From assembly GCA_007694915.1 (NCBI GenBank), contig REEV01000059.1, forward strand, positions 1 through 64,000: a stretch of DNA of 64,000 bases, in the 5' to 3' direction. Each line of letters starts with the position of its first letter. Positions within the stretch are counted from its first letter, which is position 1. The notes under the pieces were generated by a model. The model was not told the origin of the DNA. It ran no database searches and was given only the letters and a program-made list of their open reading frames with translations. Of the stretch, positions 44,585 to 53,054 are shown piece after piece. The stretch comes from Cyanobium sp. PLM2.Bin73 (GTDB lineage Bacteria > Cyanobacteriota > Cyanobacteriia > PCC-6307 > Cyanobiaceae). Made by a program: the position numbers and the translations under genes.

Positions 44585-45120
44585 AGGGAGATCCGGTTCC
44601 AGGGCATGGCCGCCAGCAGACGGGCCATGCCGCAGAAGCCGCTGATGCCAGCGAACACCAGACCGGCTCCCACAAACCAGCTGAGCAGGATCCAGGCCGG
44701 CGCCACCGTGGAGCTGAGGATCAGGCCCAGCAACACCAGCGAGCCGGCGGCGATCTGCACCTGGCGCATCAGCGGCAGCGGTGCTCGCTTGAGTCGGCGC
44801 AGCGCCAGGCCGGCCTGCTCCCACGACGGCACACCGCCCTCCAGGTCGGCCAGCGAGTAGGGGTGGCCCTGGGCCTGGAGCAACCGCACAGCGCGGCCAC
44901 TGCGGTTGCCGCTCTGACACACGAGCACCAGGGGGCCCTGGGGCAGATCGGCCTGGGCGATTCGGGCGAGGGGAATGTTGAGGCTGCCGTCGATGTGGCC
45001 GGAGGCGTACTCCACCGGTTCGCGCACATCGATCACCGTCACTTGCTGGTTCGCAAGCTGCTCGGCAAGGGCATGGGCGGACAGGCTGCTGGCCTGCTGC
45101 ATGGATCGGGTGGTGGTCAT
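44581..45120 (-). CDS. Rhodanese with C-terminal membrane domain (DUF2892-like)
   Basis: 179 residues. A rhodanese domain (15-110) with VIDVREPVEYASGHIDGSLNIP and active-site loop CQSGNRSGRA (Cys about 68) is fused to two membrane helices (VLLGLILSSTVAPAWILLSWFVGAGLVF then GFCGMARLL) like DUF2892. Such proteins transfer sulfane sulfur at the membrane and occur in bigR-type hydrogen sulfide detoxification operons beside a persulfide dioxygenase and a TauE exporter. ATG 45120; 91 bases separate it from the upstream dioxygenase fusion, a gap without another feature. The second Cys near 164 sits in the membrane end. Confidence 0.88.
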   Translation of the reverse strand: MTTTRSMQQASSLSAHALAEQLANQQVTVIDVREPVEYASGHIDGSLNIPLARIAQADLPQGPLVLVCQSGNRSGRAVRLLQAQGHPYSLADLEGGVPSWEQAGLALRRLKRAPLPLMRQVQIAAGSLVLLGLILSSTVAPAWILLSWFVGAGLVFAGISGFCGMARLLAAMPWNRISL

Positions 45121-45211
45121 GGGGGGTGGGATCGCTTGAACGATCGGGAAACGACGTGGATGGACAGAAACAAACGCGGAATCAGGACCCCAGCCGCAGC
45201 CGGGGATGGGG

Positions 45212-46333
45212 TCAGGTCAGCTGGGGAACCTCCAGGGGATAGCCCTCGTCGGCCCAGCGGCGCAGGCCACCACGCAGGTTGGCCACCTCGGCGCGGCCCG
45301 CCTTGAGCAGCTGCTGCGTGGCCAGGGCTGAGCGGCTGCCCGAGTGGCACACCACCACCACCGGGTGATCGGCGGGGATGTCGTTCTGGCGCTGGGCCAG
45401 ATCGGGCAGCGGGATGGCCACGCTGCCGGCCACGCGACCATCCGGGCCCTCCAGTTCCTCGCTGGAGCGCACGTCGAGGATCGTCACGTCCTCGCGGTGG
45501 GCCGCCACCCAGGCCGGGGTCAGCTCCGGCAGGCCGGCATAGCTGCGGGCCACTGGCGCCCAGGCCGGGGTTGTCAGCGGTTCTCTGGGTTTGCCGGAGC
45601 GCAGGTTGCCGGGCAGGGCTTCGGCGATGCGGTGGGGGTGGGGGAGCTTCATGTTCTCCATGTGCCCCACGAAATCGCGCTCTGTGGCACCGGCGCCAAG
45701 CCGGGCGTTGAAGGCCTTCTCCTCCACCACCGAGGTGACCGTGCGGCCGGTGTAGTCGTGGCCGGGGTAGAGCAGGCAGGACTCGGGCAGGGTGAAGATC
45801 TGGCCGGTGATCGAGCTCCACAGGGTGTGGGCATCGCCCTGCTGGAAATCACAGCGCCCACAGCCCCGCACCAGCAGGGCGTCGCCGGTGAAGGCCATCG
45901 ACTGGTCGTCGAGCACATAGGTGAGGCAGCTATCGGTGTGCCCCGGAGTGCTGCGCACCTGCAGATGGCGGCTGCCGAACGGCACCCGGTCGCCGTGCTG
46001 CAGGGGCAGGCTCACATTTTCGGCCCGGCCGCTGGCGGCCACGCCGATCGCACAGCCGGTGGCGGCATGCATCAGCCAGCTGCCGGTGACGTGATCGGCA
46101 TGCACGTGGGTGTCGATGGAGGCCACCAGCTCGATGCTCAGCTCGCGGATCAGGGACAGATCGCGGCCGTGTTGCTCGAACACGGTGTCGATGATCAGGC
46201 CCTGACGGCTGGCCGTGTCAGCCAGCAGGTAGGTGAAGGTGCCGGTATCGGCGTCGAAGAGCTGCCGCACCAGCAGGGGCCCACCGCCCGCGGCGGCGGA
46301 GAGGGAGATGGGGGCGTCCGGATTGGAGACCAT
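45212..46333 (-). CDS. Persulfide dioxygenase-rhodanese fusion
   Basis: 373 residues. Residues 20-250 form a metallo-beta-lactamase-fold, ETHE1-type persulfide dioxygenase: HVHADH (76-81), PGHTDSCLTYV, GDALLVRGCGRCDFQQG and LLYPGHDYTGR, which give the single iron site. Residues 280-373 form a rhodanese domain with VTILDVRSSEELEG and active-site loop CHSGSRS (Cys about 329). The enzyme oxidises glutathione- or low-molecular persulfide to sulfite and thiosulfate, detoxifying sulfide-derived sulfane sulfur. ATG 46333. It heads the dioxygenase-rhodanese-TauE-OsmC set and lies just 45 bases after chlD on the same strand. No CsoR- or BigR-like repressor gene is adjacent. Confidence 0.9.
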   Translation of the reverse strand: MVSNPDAPISLSAAAGGGPLLVRQLFDADTGTFTYLLADTASRQGLIIDTVFEQHGRDLSLIRELSIELVASIDTHVHADHVTGSWLMHAATGCAIGVAASGRAENVSLPLQHGDRVPFGSRHLQVRSTPGHTDSCLTYVLDDQSMAFTGDALLVRGCGRCDFQQGDAHTLWSSITGQIFTLPESCLLYPGHDYTGRTVTSVVEEKAFNARLGAGATERDFVGHMENMKLPHPHRIAEALPGNLRSGKPREPLTTPAWAPVARSYAGLPELTPAWVAAHREDVTILDVRSSEELEGPDGRVAGSVAIPLPDLAQRQNDIPADHPVVVVCHSGSRSALATQQLLKAGRAEVANLRGGLRRWADEGYPLEVPQLT

Positions 46334-46351
46334 GGCGGCGGGACGAAACTT

Positions 46352-46385
46352 CTATGAGTATAGCCGCATAAAGGGCAATCAAGCA
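46352..46385 (-). promoter_or_regulatory. Possible promoter and palindrome before the persulfide dioxygenase
   Basis: On the minus strand a TATACT box (46362-46357) lies 17 bases after a weak TGCTTG element (46385-46380). The palindrome CTAT-GAGT-ATAG (46352-46363) covers the minus-10 box. The stretch is AT-rich in an otherwise GC-rich area, so the sulfur genes may have their own regulated promoter inside the end of chlD. Confidence 0.45.
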
Positions 46386-48445
46386 CGTCGTTGTGGGCTG
46401 CGCTGCTCCAGCCAGCCCCGGGCACGGCTGCTGATGTCGCGGCCCGTGGCCCATGGCAACGGCAGCACCGTGGCGATCCCGGTGTTGCCCAGGTCCGTCA
46501 GCAGAGCCGAGGCAGGGTGGCGGCTGCCGGTGTCGATCGCCAGGACGGCCATCCCCAAGCTGGCGACGCTGCGCACGATCGTCAGCACTTCAGCGTGGAT
46601 GGCGGCCAGGGACGGCACCGGCTCGCAGGGCTGCCTGCCGCTGGCCGCCTCCAGGGACTGGCTCAGGCCCACATTGGCCTTGCCGTCGCTGATCAGCACC
46701 ACGATCACCTCGGCGATGTCCTTCGACGACAGGGCATTGCGGCCCAGCCGCAGGGCCAGAGCCAGGCCATGGGAAAGCGGTGAGCCGCCCCCGCAGGGCA
46801 GCCGTTCCAGCCGCCGGGAGGCGGCCGTGACCGAGCGGGTGGGTGGCAGTTGCACCTGGGCCGTCTGCCCCGAGCAGCTGATCAGGGCGATCTGGTCGCG
46901 GTGTCGGTAGGCCTCAGCGAGCAGTTGCAGGGCCGCCCCCTTGGCGGCCTGCATGCGGTTGAGGGCCATCGAGCCGGAGGCGTCCACAACAAACACCACC
47001 AGGGCTCCGGCCTTGCGGGCCAGCAGCTTGGCCCGCAGGTCCTCCTCCCGCACCAGCACCTGGCGACCCCGGACCCGGGCCTGCCGGGGGCTGAGCCGCC
47101 GGCGCCGTGCCTTCTGGTGGGGCGCCGCTGCCCGCAGGGTGGCATCGAGGGCCACACGCCACGTCGGCCCCCTGGGCAGCACGGGTTTCACGTAGCGCCC
47201 CCGCTCCTGGGAGCGCACCAGCCCTCGCCGGCCGCCGCGCCCCTGGCGGGCGGTCCGGCGGGCCGCCACGGCCAGCAGATCCGGCTCGAGCAGCACACCC
47301 TCCGGAGAGAACAGAAAACTGTCGGGCACCCCGGGCGGCCGCTCAGGCGCTGCCTGCTCAGCCTGCTCCTCGGCCTTGGCCTCCGGTTCCGGGGAGGGCG
47401 GGGGAGTGGATGACTCCGCTGGTGGTGGCGGCTGGGGCTGCTGCGGGGGTGGCGGGGGCTCCAGGGCCAGGGCCGATCGCGGCAGGATCACCTGCCACAC
47501 CGCTTCGCGCAGGTCATCGGCCCGCAGACGCTCTCGCCCCTGCAGGGCAGCGTGGGCACGGGCGGCCCGCACGGCGAACAGGTCGGCTCGATGGCCTTCG
47601 GTGCCGGCCCGGATCGCCTCCTCCACCAGGTAGCGGGTCTGAGCCGGGGTGACGCGGGTGCGGCGCAGGCGCCGCCGGCTGGCCACCACCCGCCGCTGCA
47701 GCTGCTCCAGCCCAGGGCCGTACTGGCACCAGAACGCACCCGAGTCTTCAGCAAACCACAGCACCCGTCGCACCGCCTCCACCCGCTCCTCCACGGCCAG
47801 GGGGGCATCGGCGCTGAGCACCATGGCGAAGCGATCCAGCAGGTGAGCCCGCAGTTCCCCCTCGGCGGGGTTGGTGGTGGCGATCAGCAGGGGGCGGCAG
47901 GGATGGCGAAAACTGATCCCCTCGCGCTCCACCTGGTTGAAGCCCGCCGCCACCGTGGTGAGCAGGAGATCGGCCAGGCCCGGCTCGAGCAGATTGAGAT
48001 CGTCCACGCACAGCACCCCCCGGTGGGCCTCGGCCAGCAGCCCCGGCTGGAAGACCGCGCGACCACGGCGCACCGAGGCCTCCACATCCACCGATCCCAG
48101 CAGCCGGTCTTCACTCACCCCCAGGGGCACCTGCACGAACGGTGCCGCCACCACCGTGCTCACCGGGTTGCGGCTGAGGCGGGCCCGCCGGGCCACCGTG
48201 GCGTCATCCCAGTCCCAGGGAGCCGCCGGGTCGGCCTGGGCGCAGGAGTGGCAGATCACCCGGATCGGCGGCAGCAGGGCATGGAGGGCCCGGGCCATCA
48301 CCGTCTTGGCGGTGCCGCGCCGTCCGGCGATCACCAGCCCGCCCAGGCCTGGATCCACGGCCAGCAGCAGCAGGGCGGTGCGGATCCGCTCCTGATCCAC
48401 CACGGCGTGGAGCGGGAACGGCTGAACCGCCGGTACAGCGCTCAC
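46379..48445 (-). CDS. chlD: Mg-chelatase-type subunit D, AAA+ with vWA domain
   Basis: 688 residues. Residues 10-320 form the AAA+ module with Walker A GRRGTAKT (41-48), VPLGVSEDRLLGSVD, and Walker B VLCVDDLNLL (144-153). A proline- and glutamate-rich linker (328-372) follows, then the integrin-I/vWA domain with the MIDAS motif DASGSMA (488-494) and a later SPLSHGLALAL. This is the ChlD architecture and length; the Walker A is intact, as in cyanobacterial ChlD and unlike degenerate BchD. Together with ChlI it drives metal insertion by the H subunit. GTG start overlaps the chlH stop (GTGA). ChlI is not in the window. Sequence details (GRRGTAKT, CVDDLNLL) differ from the ChlD usual in picocyanobacteria. 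Confidence 0.87.
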   Translation of the reverse strand: MSAVPAVQPFPLHAVVDQERIRTALLLLAVDPGLGGLVIAGRRGTAKTVMARALHALLPPIRVICHSCAQADPAAPWDWDDATVARRARLSRNPVSTVVAAPFVQVPLGVSEDRLLGSVDVEASVRRGRAVFQPGLLAEAHRGVLCVDDLNLLEPGLADLLLTTVAAGFNQVEREGISFRHPCRPLLIATTNPAEGELRAHLLDRFAMVLSADAPLAVEERVEAVRRVLWFAEDSGAFWCQYGPGLEQLQRRVVASRRRLRRTRVTPAQTRYLVEEAIRAGTEGHRADLFAVRAARAHAALQGRERLRADDLREAVWQVILPRSALALEPPPPPQQPQPPPPAESSTPPPSPEPEAKAEEQAEQAAPERPPGVPDSFLFSPEGVLLEPDLLAVAARRTARQGRGGRRGLVRSQERGRYVKPVLPRGPTWRVALDATLRAAAPHQKARRRRLSPRQARVRGRQVLVREEDLRAKLLARKAGALVVFVVDASGSMALNRMQAAKGAALQLLAEAYRHRDQIALISCSGQTAQVQLPPTRSVTAASRRLERLPCGGGSPLSHGLALALRLGRNALSSKDIAEVIVVLISDGKANVGLSQSLEAASGRQPCEPVPSLAAIHAEVLTIVRSVASLGMAVLAIDTGSRHPASALLTDLGNTGIATVLPLPWATGRDISSRARGWLEQRSPQRRA

Positions 48446-51400
48446 CCCGGCCCGACCGCCACGGCCACGCCCTCCAGTTCGGCATCGGTGAGGTCATGCA
48501 GCTGGCGCAGGGACTCCAGGGTGTCGGGGGAGGCCTGCCAGATGCCGCGGCTGCTGGCCTCGAGCATGCGGCCCACCACGTTGCGAAAGGCCTCGGGATT
48601 GGCCTGGCGCAGCCGCTCGGCCATGGCCGGATCGAGGGCGTAGGTGCCGGCCGCCTGGTCGTACACCCACTGGTCGTGGAAGTCACTGGTGCCCGCCCAG
48701 CCCAGCAGGGCGGTCATCCGCTGGGAGATTTCGTAGGCCCCGCCGGAGCCCATCGCCGCCATCGCCTCGGCCCAGCGGGGATTGAGCAGTTTGCTGCGGT
48801 ATTCCAGCCGCAGCAGCTCATCGAGCTCCCGGGGGGTGGTGTCGCGCGAGAACGACTCCACGAAGCTGGCCGGCACCCGCCGCCCCGGCCGCTCGGCCGC
48901 CTGGGCCACTTCGGCGGCCCGCTTGAGCCCGCCGGTGTTGGCGTAGTACTCCTGGATGTCGGTGAGGCCGTATTCCACCGAATCGATCTGTTGCACGACT
49001 CGGTCGGTGCTGCGCAGCAGGGCTGCCAGCACCTCGGGCCGCGCCTGGCCATGGTCGCTGCGGCCATAGCTGTACACGTTGCGATCGCGCCAGGTGTCGG
49101 CCAGATCTTCGCTGCTCTCCCAGTTGGAGTCGGTGATGCGGTCGTTCACAAGCGATCCGAAATCGCCGGCGGGATTGGAGAACAGGCGGGCGCTGGGGTT
49201 CTCCACCCCCTGGGCCCGCAGGGCATTGCAGTGGCGGCGAATGGCGTTGCGCTGCTCGGGCTCGTCGGCCTCGGCGGCGCGGCGGAAGAGATCGTCGAGC
49301 AGCTCGAGGATGTTGCCGAAGCTGTCGCGGAAGATCCCCGACAGGTTGGCCAGCACGTCGACGCGTGGATGCTCGAGCTGGTGGAGGGGAATCAGCTCGT
49401 AGCGCACGATCCGCCCCGTGCCCTCCTGCAGCGGCCGGGCCCCCACCAGCTCCAGCAGGATCGCCAGCGATTCGCCCCGGGTCTTGATCGCATCCAGGCC
49501 CCAGAGCATCACGGCCACGGTGTCCGGCCAGGCGCCAGCGTGCTCGGCGCGGTGGCGCTCGAGGAGGCGCCGGGCGATCTCACGCCCCCGGGCCATCGCT
49601 CCGGCCGACGGCATCCGGTATGGATCGAGGGCATGGATGTTGCGCCCGGTGGGCAGCACCCCGGCACCGTCACGCAGCAGATCCCCACCGGGAGCCGGGG
49701 GAATGTATTCACCGTTCAGGCCCCGCAGCAGGTTGCTGAGTTCCTCGCGGTTGCGCTCCAGCAGCTGCCCCACCTCCAGGGCCTGCCGCAGGGCCAGCCG
49801 GGCCGCGGGCTCCAGCTCCGGGTGGCGGTGCAGCAGGGCCTGCTCGCTGGCCTCCAGGGCGCTGGCGTCGGCGGGGGGCTCCTGGGATGCGATCTCGCCC
49901 AGAACCGGCTCTGGCAGATCTTCGCCGTAGCAGGCCTTGAGGTAGCTGAGGCGCTCCTGGGGATCGGGGGGCAGGCCCAGGGTGTGCAGGCCGCTGGAGA
50001 ACAGCCGCTGCTCCAGCAGCTGCAGGTAACTGCTGAGCTGCTGCAGGTAGGTGTCGAAGAGGGCCGTCTGGTTTCCCTGCCGGTCCAGACCGCTGGGCAG
50101 GGGGCAGTCCCGGTCCAGACCGGCATCGAACACGGCCTTGAGGATCGGCTCGCGCAGGGGGCCATGGCGGGAGGGATCCTCCCGGTATTCACCGATCAGA
50201 TCCCGCAGCGCCACCAGCTCCCGGTACAGGCCGGCCCGGCCGTAGGGGGGCACGTTGTGGGAGATCAGCACGCCATAGCCACGGCGCTTGGCCAGCATCG
50301 ACTCGGAGGGGTTGTTGGCCGCGTACACATAGAGGTGCGGCAGCTCCCCCAGCAGCAGGTCGGGCCAGGAGTAGCCGGTGTTGCCCAGGGGAGAGCCCGG
50401 CAGCCACTCCACCGTGCCGTGCATGCCGAAGTGGAGCACCGCGTGGACCTGCAGCTGCCGCTGCAGCCAGAGGTAGAAAGCGGCGTACTGGGGGTGGGGG
50501 GTGAGGTCGCGCTCGTACATCAGCCGCATGGGGTCGCCGGCGATCCCCAGCGGCGGCTGCACGCCGATCCAGACGTTGCCGAGGCGCAGGCCGCCGAGCA
50601 GAAAGCGATCCCCCAGGGTGCGGATGCCGGTGGCGGTGAGCGGGCCCCACTGCTGCTCGATGCGCCGGCTGTGCAGGGGCCCCAGCCACTGGCGCAGCTC
50701 CTCGGCGCTGACGCTGGCCAGGCTGGAGTCCTCGAACCGCTCCCCGGCCGGGATGCGGCTCAGCCAGGCCTCATCGGCCTCCTTCACCCGCCGCACCAGC
50801 TCCTCGCCATCGGCGGGCCAGTCAGCCGGGTCGCCGAGGTCGTAGCCCTGGCGCCTGAGGGCCTCCAGCAGGCCCATCAGCGAGGCCGGCACATTCAGCA
50901 GCGCCGCCGTACCGGTGGCGCCATAGCCCGGCGGAAAGCCGTAGAGCACGATCGCCAGCCGCCGCTGGGGCGGGGGAGTGCGGCGCAGGCGGATCCACGC
51001 ATTGAGGCGGCCGGTGAGACGCCGCAGCCGTTCGGGCACCAGCAGGATGCGCTCGCCCACCAGGCCCCCCAGGGGCACGGGGTCGATGGCCCCGTCCAGC
51101 TCCGGCAGGGCGAACAGCACCACGCTCTGCAGCCCGCCGATGCCCTGCCGGGTCCAGGAGTGGATGTCCTGGATCAGCAGCGGCGCCGCCACCACATAGG
51201 GCACGTTCAGGGCCCGCAGGATGCGCTGGGCCACCTCTTCGCGCCGGCCCGCCTCCATGGAGCCAGCCGGTCCGCCCACCAGGGGGAACCCGATCGTGGA
51301 GACGATCGCGTCCACCGCCACCGCCTGGCGGTGCTGGGCCGACGGCGGCACACCGGCGCTGGTCATCCAGTCGCGCACGGCCATGTGCCCTTCCACGCCG

Positions 51401-52317
51401 TTGATGAACACCGGCAGCGGCAGTAGCCGGGCCGCTTCGAAGGCCCGGATCAGCTGGCCGATGTAGGGCTGGGCCGTGATCACGTGCTTGCGGTAGAGCA
51501 GCAGCCCCACCACCGGCCAGTTCTCGCGCTCAGGCCGGCTGGCCGGCCGGGTGCGCTGAAACCAGCCCAGGTAATCGGCGGGCTGGCTGAACAGCTGCGG
51601 GTGGTCGGGATGGATCAGGCCCATGGCGGGCGTGTCCTGGCGCGGGGGAATCGCGCCGCTCTCCAGACCGAGGCAGTGGCGGGCGAGGTAGAGAAACAAC
51701 GCCGTCACGTTGGCGGGCCCGCCGGCATTCCAGTAGCCGTAGAGCACCAGCCAGTGGCGCAGATCCTGGGCCCGGCGCGAGGGCAGGAAGCGCAGCAGCT
51801 TCGGACCCACCTTCAGGAAGCCCACATAGGCCGCCAGCCGGTCCTCCTCGCGGCCGCCGCTGAACTTGTCCAGCAGGGCGCGCACGGGTTTGGGCATGCC
51901 CTTGGAGCCGGAGCCGATCGCGAAGCGGCCGAGCCGGGTCAGGGCCATCAGCTCCAGCGCTGACTCGAACACCAACCGCACCGGGATCTCCCCGGCCCGC
52001 TGGCTGAGCCACTCCACCTGATCGAAGTCGAAGATCAGGCTGGCGAACAGCACATCCGCCCCGGCCAGGGCGGCCTCCAGCGCGGCGCTGCGCTCCCGCA
52101 GGTCGTGATCGCTGAAGATGGCAATCTCCAGCTGGGGGCAGCGTTCCATCGCCCGTGCCGCAGCCTGGCGGTAGAGGGCGGCGTTGAACACCTCAAACCC
52201 GGCCACCAGCACCACCCGCCGGCGTTTCGCCTGCTCCCCGCTCTCCGCAGTGGGGGGGGTGCTGGCTTCTGGTTGGGCGCTGCCGATCGTCATGGCCGGC
52301 TGCTGTTCTGTCTTCAT
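48442..52317 (-). CDS. chlH: Mg-chelatase-type subunit H, BchH-like
   Basis: About 1,291 residues, porphyrin-binding large subunit of the CobN/ChlH family. It has FSDHDLRER, a second-domain LVGGPAGSMEAGRR near 385, then VLHFGMHGTVEWLPGSPLGN near 625-645, YAANNPSESMLAKRRGYG, YGRAGLYRELV, LPTGRNIHALDP, and the C-terminal GGAYEISQRM block. NNPSE and IHALDP mark it as ChlH/BchH, not CobN. MHGTVEWLPG instead of the cyanobacterial THGSLEFMPG, and YGVLISHNVPPYGRAGLY, look to me like purple-bacterial BchH. ATG 52317; a GTG at 52365 would add 16 residues. If a standard ChlH exists elsewhere, this is a second, divergent chelatase. Confidence 0.85.
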   Translation of the reverse strand: MKTEQQPAMTIGSAQPEASTPPTAESGEQAKRRRVVLVAGFEVFNAALYRQAAARAMERCPQLEIAIFSDHDLRERSAALEAALAGADVLFASLIFDFDQVEWLSQRAGEIPVRLVFESALELMALTRLGRFAIGSGSKGMPKPVRALLDKFSGGREEDRLAAYVGFLKVGPKLLRFLPSRRAQDLRHWLVLYGYWNAGGPANVTALFLYLARHCLGLESGAIPPRQDTPAMGLIHPDHPQLFSQPADYLGWFQRTRPASRPERENWPVVGLLLYRKHVITAQPYIGQLIRAFEAARLLPLPVFINGVEGHMAVRDWMTSAGVPPSAQHRQAVAVDAIVSTIGFPLVGGPAGSMEAGRREEVAQRILRALNVPYVVAAPLLIQDIHSWTRQGIGGLQSVVLFALPELDGAIDPVPLGGLVGERILLVPERLRRLTGRLNAWIRLRRTPPPQRRLAIVLYGFPPGYGATGTAALLNVPASLMGLLEALRRQGYDLGDPADWPADGEELVRRVKEADEAWLSRIPAGERFEDSSLASVSAEELRQWLGPLHSRRIEQQWGPLTATGIRTLGDRFLLGGLRLGNVWIGVQPPLGIAGDPMRLMYERDLTPHPQYAAFYLWLQRQLQVHAVLHFGMHGTVEWLPGSPLGNTGYSWPDLLLGELPHLYVYAANNPSESMLAKRRGYGVLISHNVPPYGRAGLYRELVALRDLIGEYREDPSRHGPLREPILKAVFDAGLDRDCPLPSGLDRQGNQTALFDTYLQQLSSYLQLLEQRLFSSGLHTLGLPPDPQERLSYLKACYGEDLPEPVLGEIASQEPPADASALEASEQALLHRHPELEPAARLALRQALEVGQLLERNREELSNLLRGLNGEYIPPAPGGDLLRDGAGVLPTGRNIHALDPYRMPSAGAMARGREIARRLLERHRAEHAGAWPDTVAVMLWGLDAIKTRGESLAILLELVGARPLQEGTGRIVRYELIPLHQLEHPRVDVLANLSGIFRDSFGNILELLDDLFRRAAEADEPEQRNAIRRHCNALRAQGVENPSARLFSNPAGDFGSLVNDRITDSNWESSEDLADTWRDRNVYSYGRSDHGQARPEVLAALLRSTDRVVQQIDSVEYGLTDIQEYYANTGGLKRAAEVAQAAERPGRRVPASFVESFSRDTTPRELDELLRLEYRSKLLNPRWAEAMAAMGSGGAYEISQRMTALLGWAGTSDFHDQWVYDQAAGTYALDPAMAERLRQANPEAFRNVVGRMLEASSRGIWQASPDTLESLRQLHDLTDAELEGVAVAVGPG

Positions 52318-52448
52318 TGTGTTGCGGATCCAGAGCACCGGCCGCCCGGTCCTGCGTCTATTCACCGGCCGTGGTGATTCCCCCGGCCGCTGCCCGCTCA
52401 GGCCGGCTGGGTCATGCTCAGAGAAGTACCCCCACGCCTTTCAAAGCG

Positions 52449-52982
52449 ATGGCCCTGTCCCGGCAGACCACCGTCAGCAGCGGCCCCCCCCGGCTGGTCC
52501 CAACGGCTGTGGCTCTGGCCCTGGGGGGACTGCTGCTGGGCCTGCTGCTCTGGCCCGGCAGCCTCTGGGCCGCGGACGTCCCCCAGCGCTGGAGCCTCGC
52601 CGACGGCCAGGGGCAGCGCTGGGCCGTGACCCTGTTCAACCAACCTGATCCTGCCTACCCCGAGGGCCCGCGGTTGCGGGTCACGGCTCTGGCACCAGCA
52701 GCCCAGCCGGGCCAGGGACCGAGCCACACTGCACCGCTGGTGCTGCGGGATGTCTTCAGCGGCAGCTGGAGCCTGCCCAACGTCAGCGAGGAGCTGGTGC
52801 CGCCCGACGCCGCGGAGATCCCGGCCGCCAGTGCCCAGTTCGGTCTCGATGGCCTCAGCGGCAGCCCCCGCGATGCAGGGCCGTTGCGGCTGGAGATCCC
52901 CCTGGCCGGTGGGGCCACGGCCACGCTGGTGCTCGGTCCGGCGCACACGGCCGCCCTGGTGGATGGGATTGCCGGAGCCTGA
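52449..52982 (+). CDS. Exported DUF3122-like protein
   Basis: About 177 residues from ATG 52449. A basic start and hydrophobic signal (PTAVALALGGLLLGLLLW) end near AWAAD-type cleavage (SLWAADV). The mature part is beta-rich and resembles the cyanobacterial DUF3122 family: WSLADGQGQRWAVTLFNQPD, RLRVTALAP, LVLRDVF, and LRLEIPLAGGATATLVL. No function is known for the family; periplasm or thylakoid lumen is likely. Divergent from chlH with 131 bases between start codons. Followed after 72 bases by the superoxide dismutase gene on the same strand. Confidence 0.7.
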   Translation: MALSRQTTVSSGPPRLVPTAVALALGGLLLGLLLWPGSLWAADVPQRWSLADGQGQRWAVTLFNQPDPAYPEGPRLRVTALAPAAQPGQGPSHTAPLVLRDVFSGSWSLPNVSEELVPPDAAEIPAASAQFGLDGLSGSPRDAGPLRLEIPLAGGATATLVLGPAHTAALVDGIAGA

Positions 52983-53054
52983 GTGCTGGGTGCTGAGTGC
53001 CCAGGCGCGCGGGCCGAGATCGTTGGCTTGTTGCGTTAGAACCCCACCTCCCGC

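Noticed and set aside
48496-51426. A 976-codon open frame on the plus strand opposite chlH
   Set aside because: It is antisense to a well-supported gene, and its translation is a Gln/His/Gly/Ala-rich sequence with no domain. Long antisense frames are expected in DNA with such high third-position GC.
48442-52317. Assignment of the second large chelatase subunit as another CobN
   Set aside because: NNPSESMLAKRR and IHALDP are ChlH/BchH features, whereas CobN at 7.4 kb has NDPGEGSQAKRR and FYSVD; the length and C-terminal block also fit ChlH.
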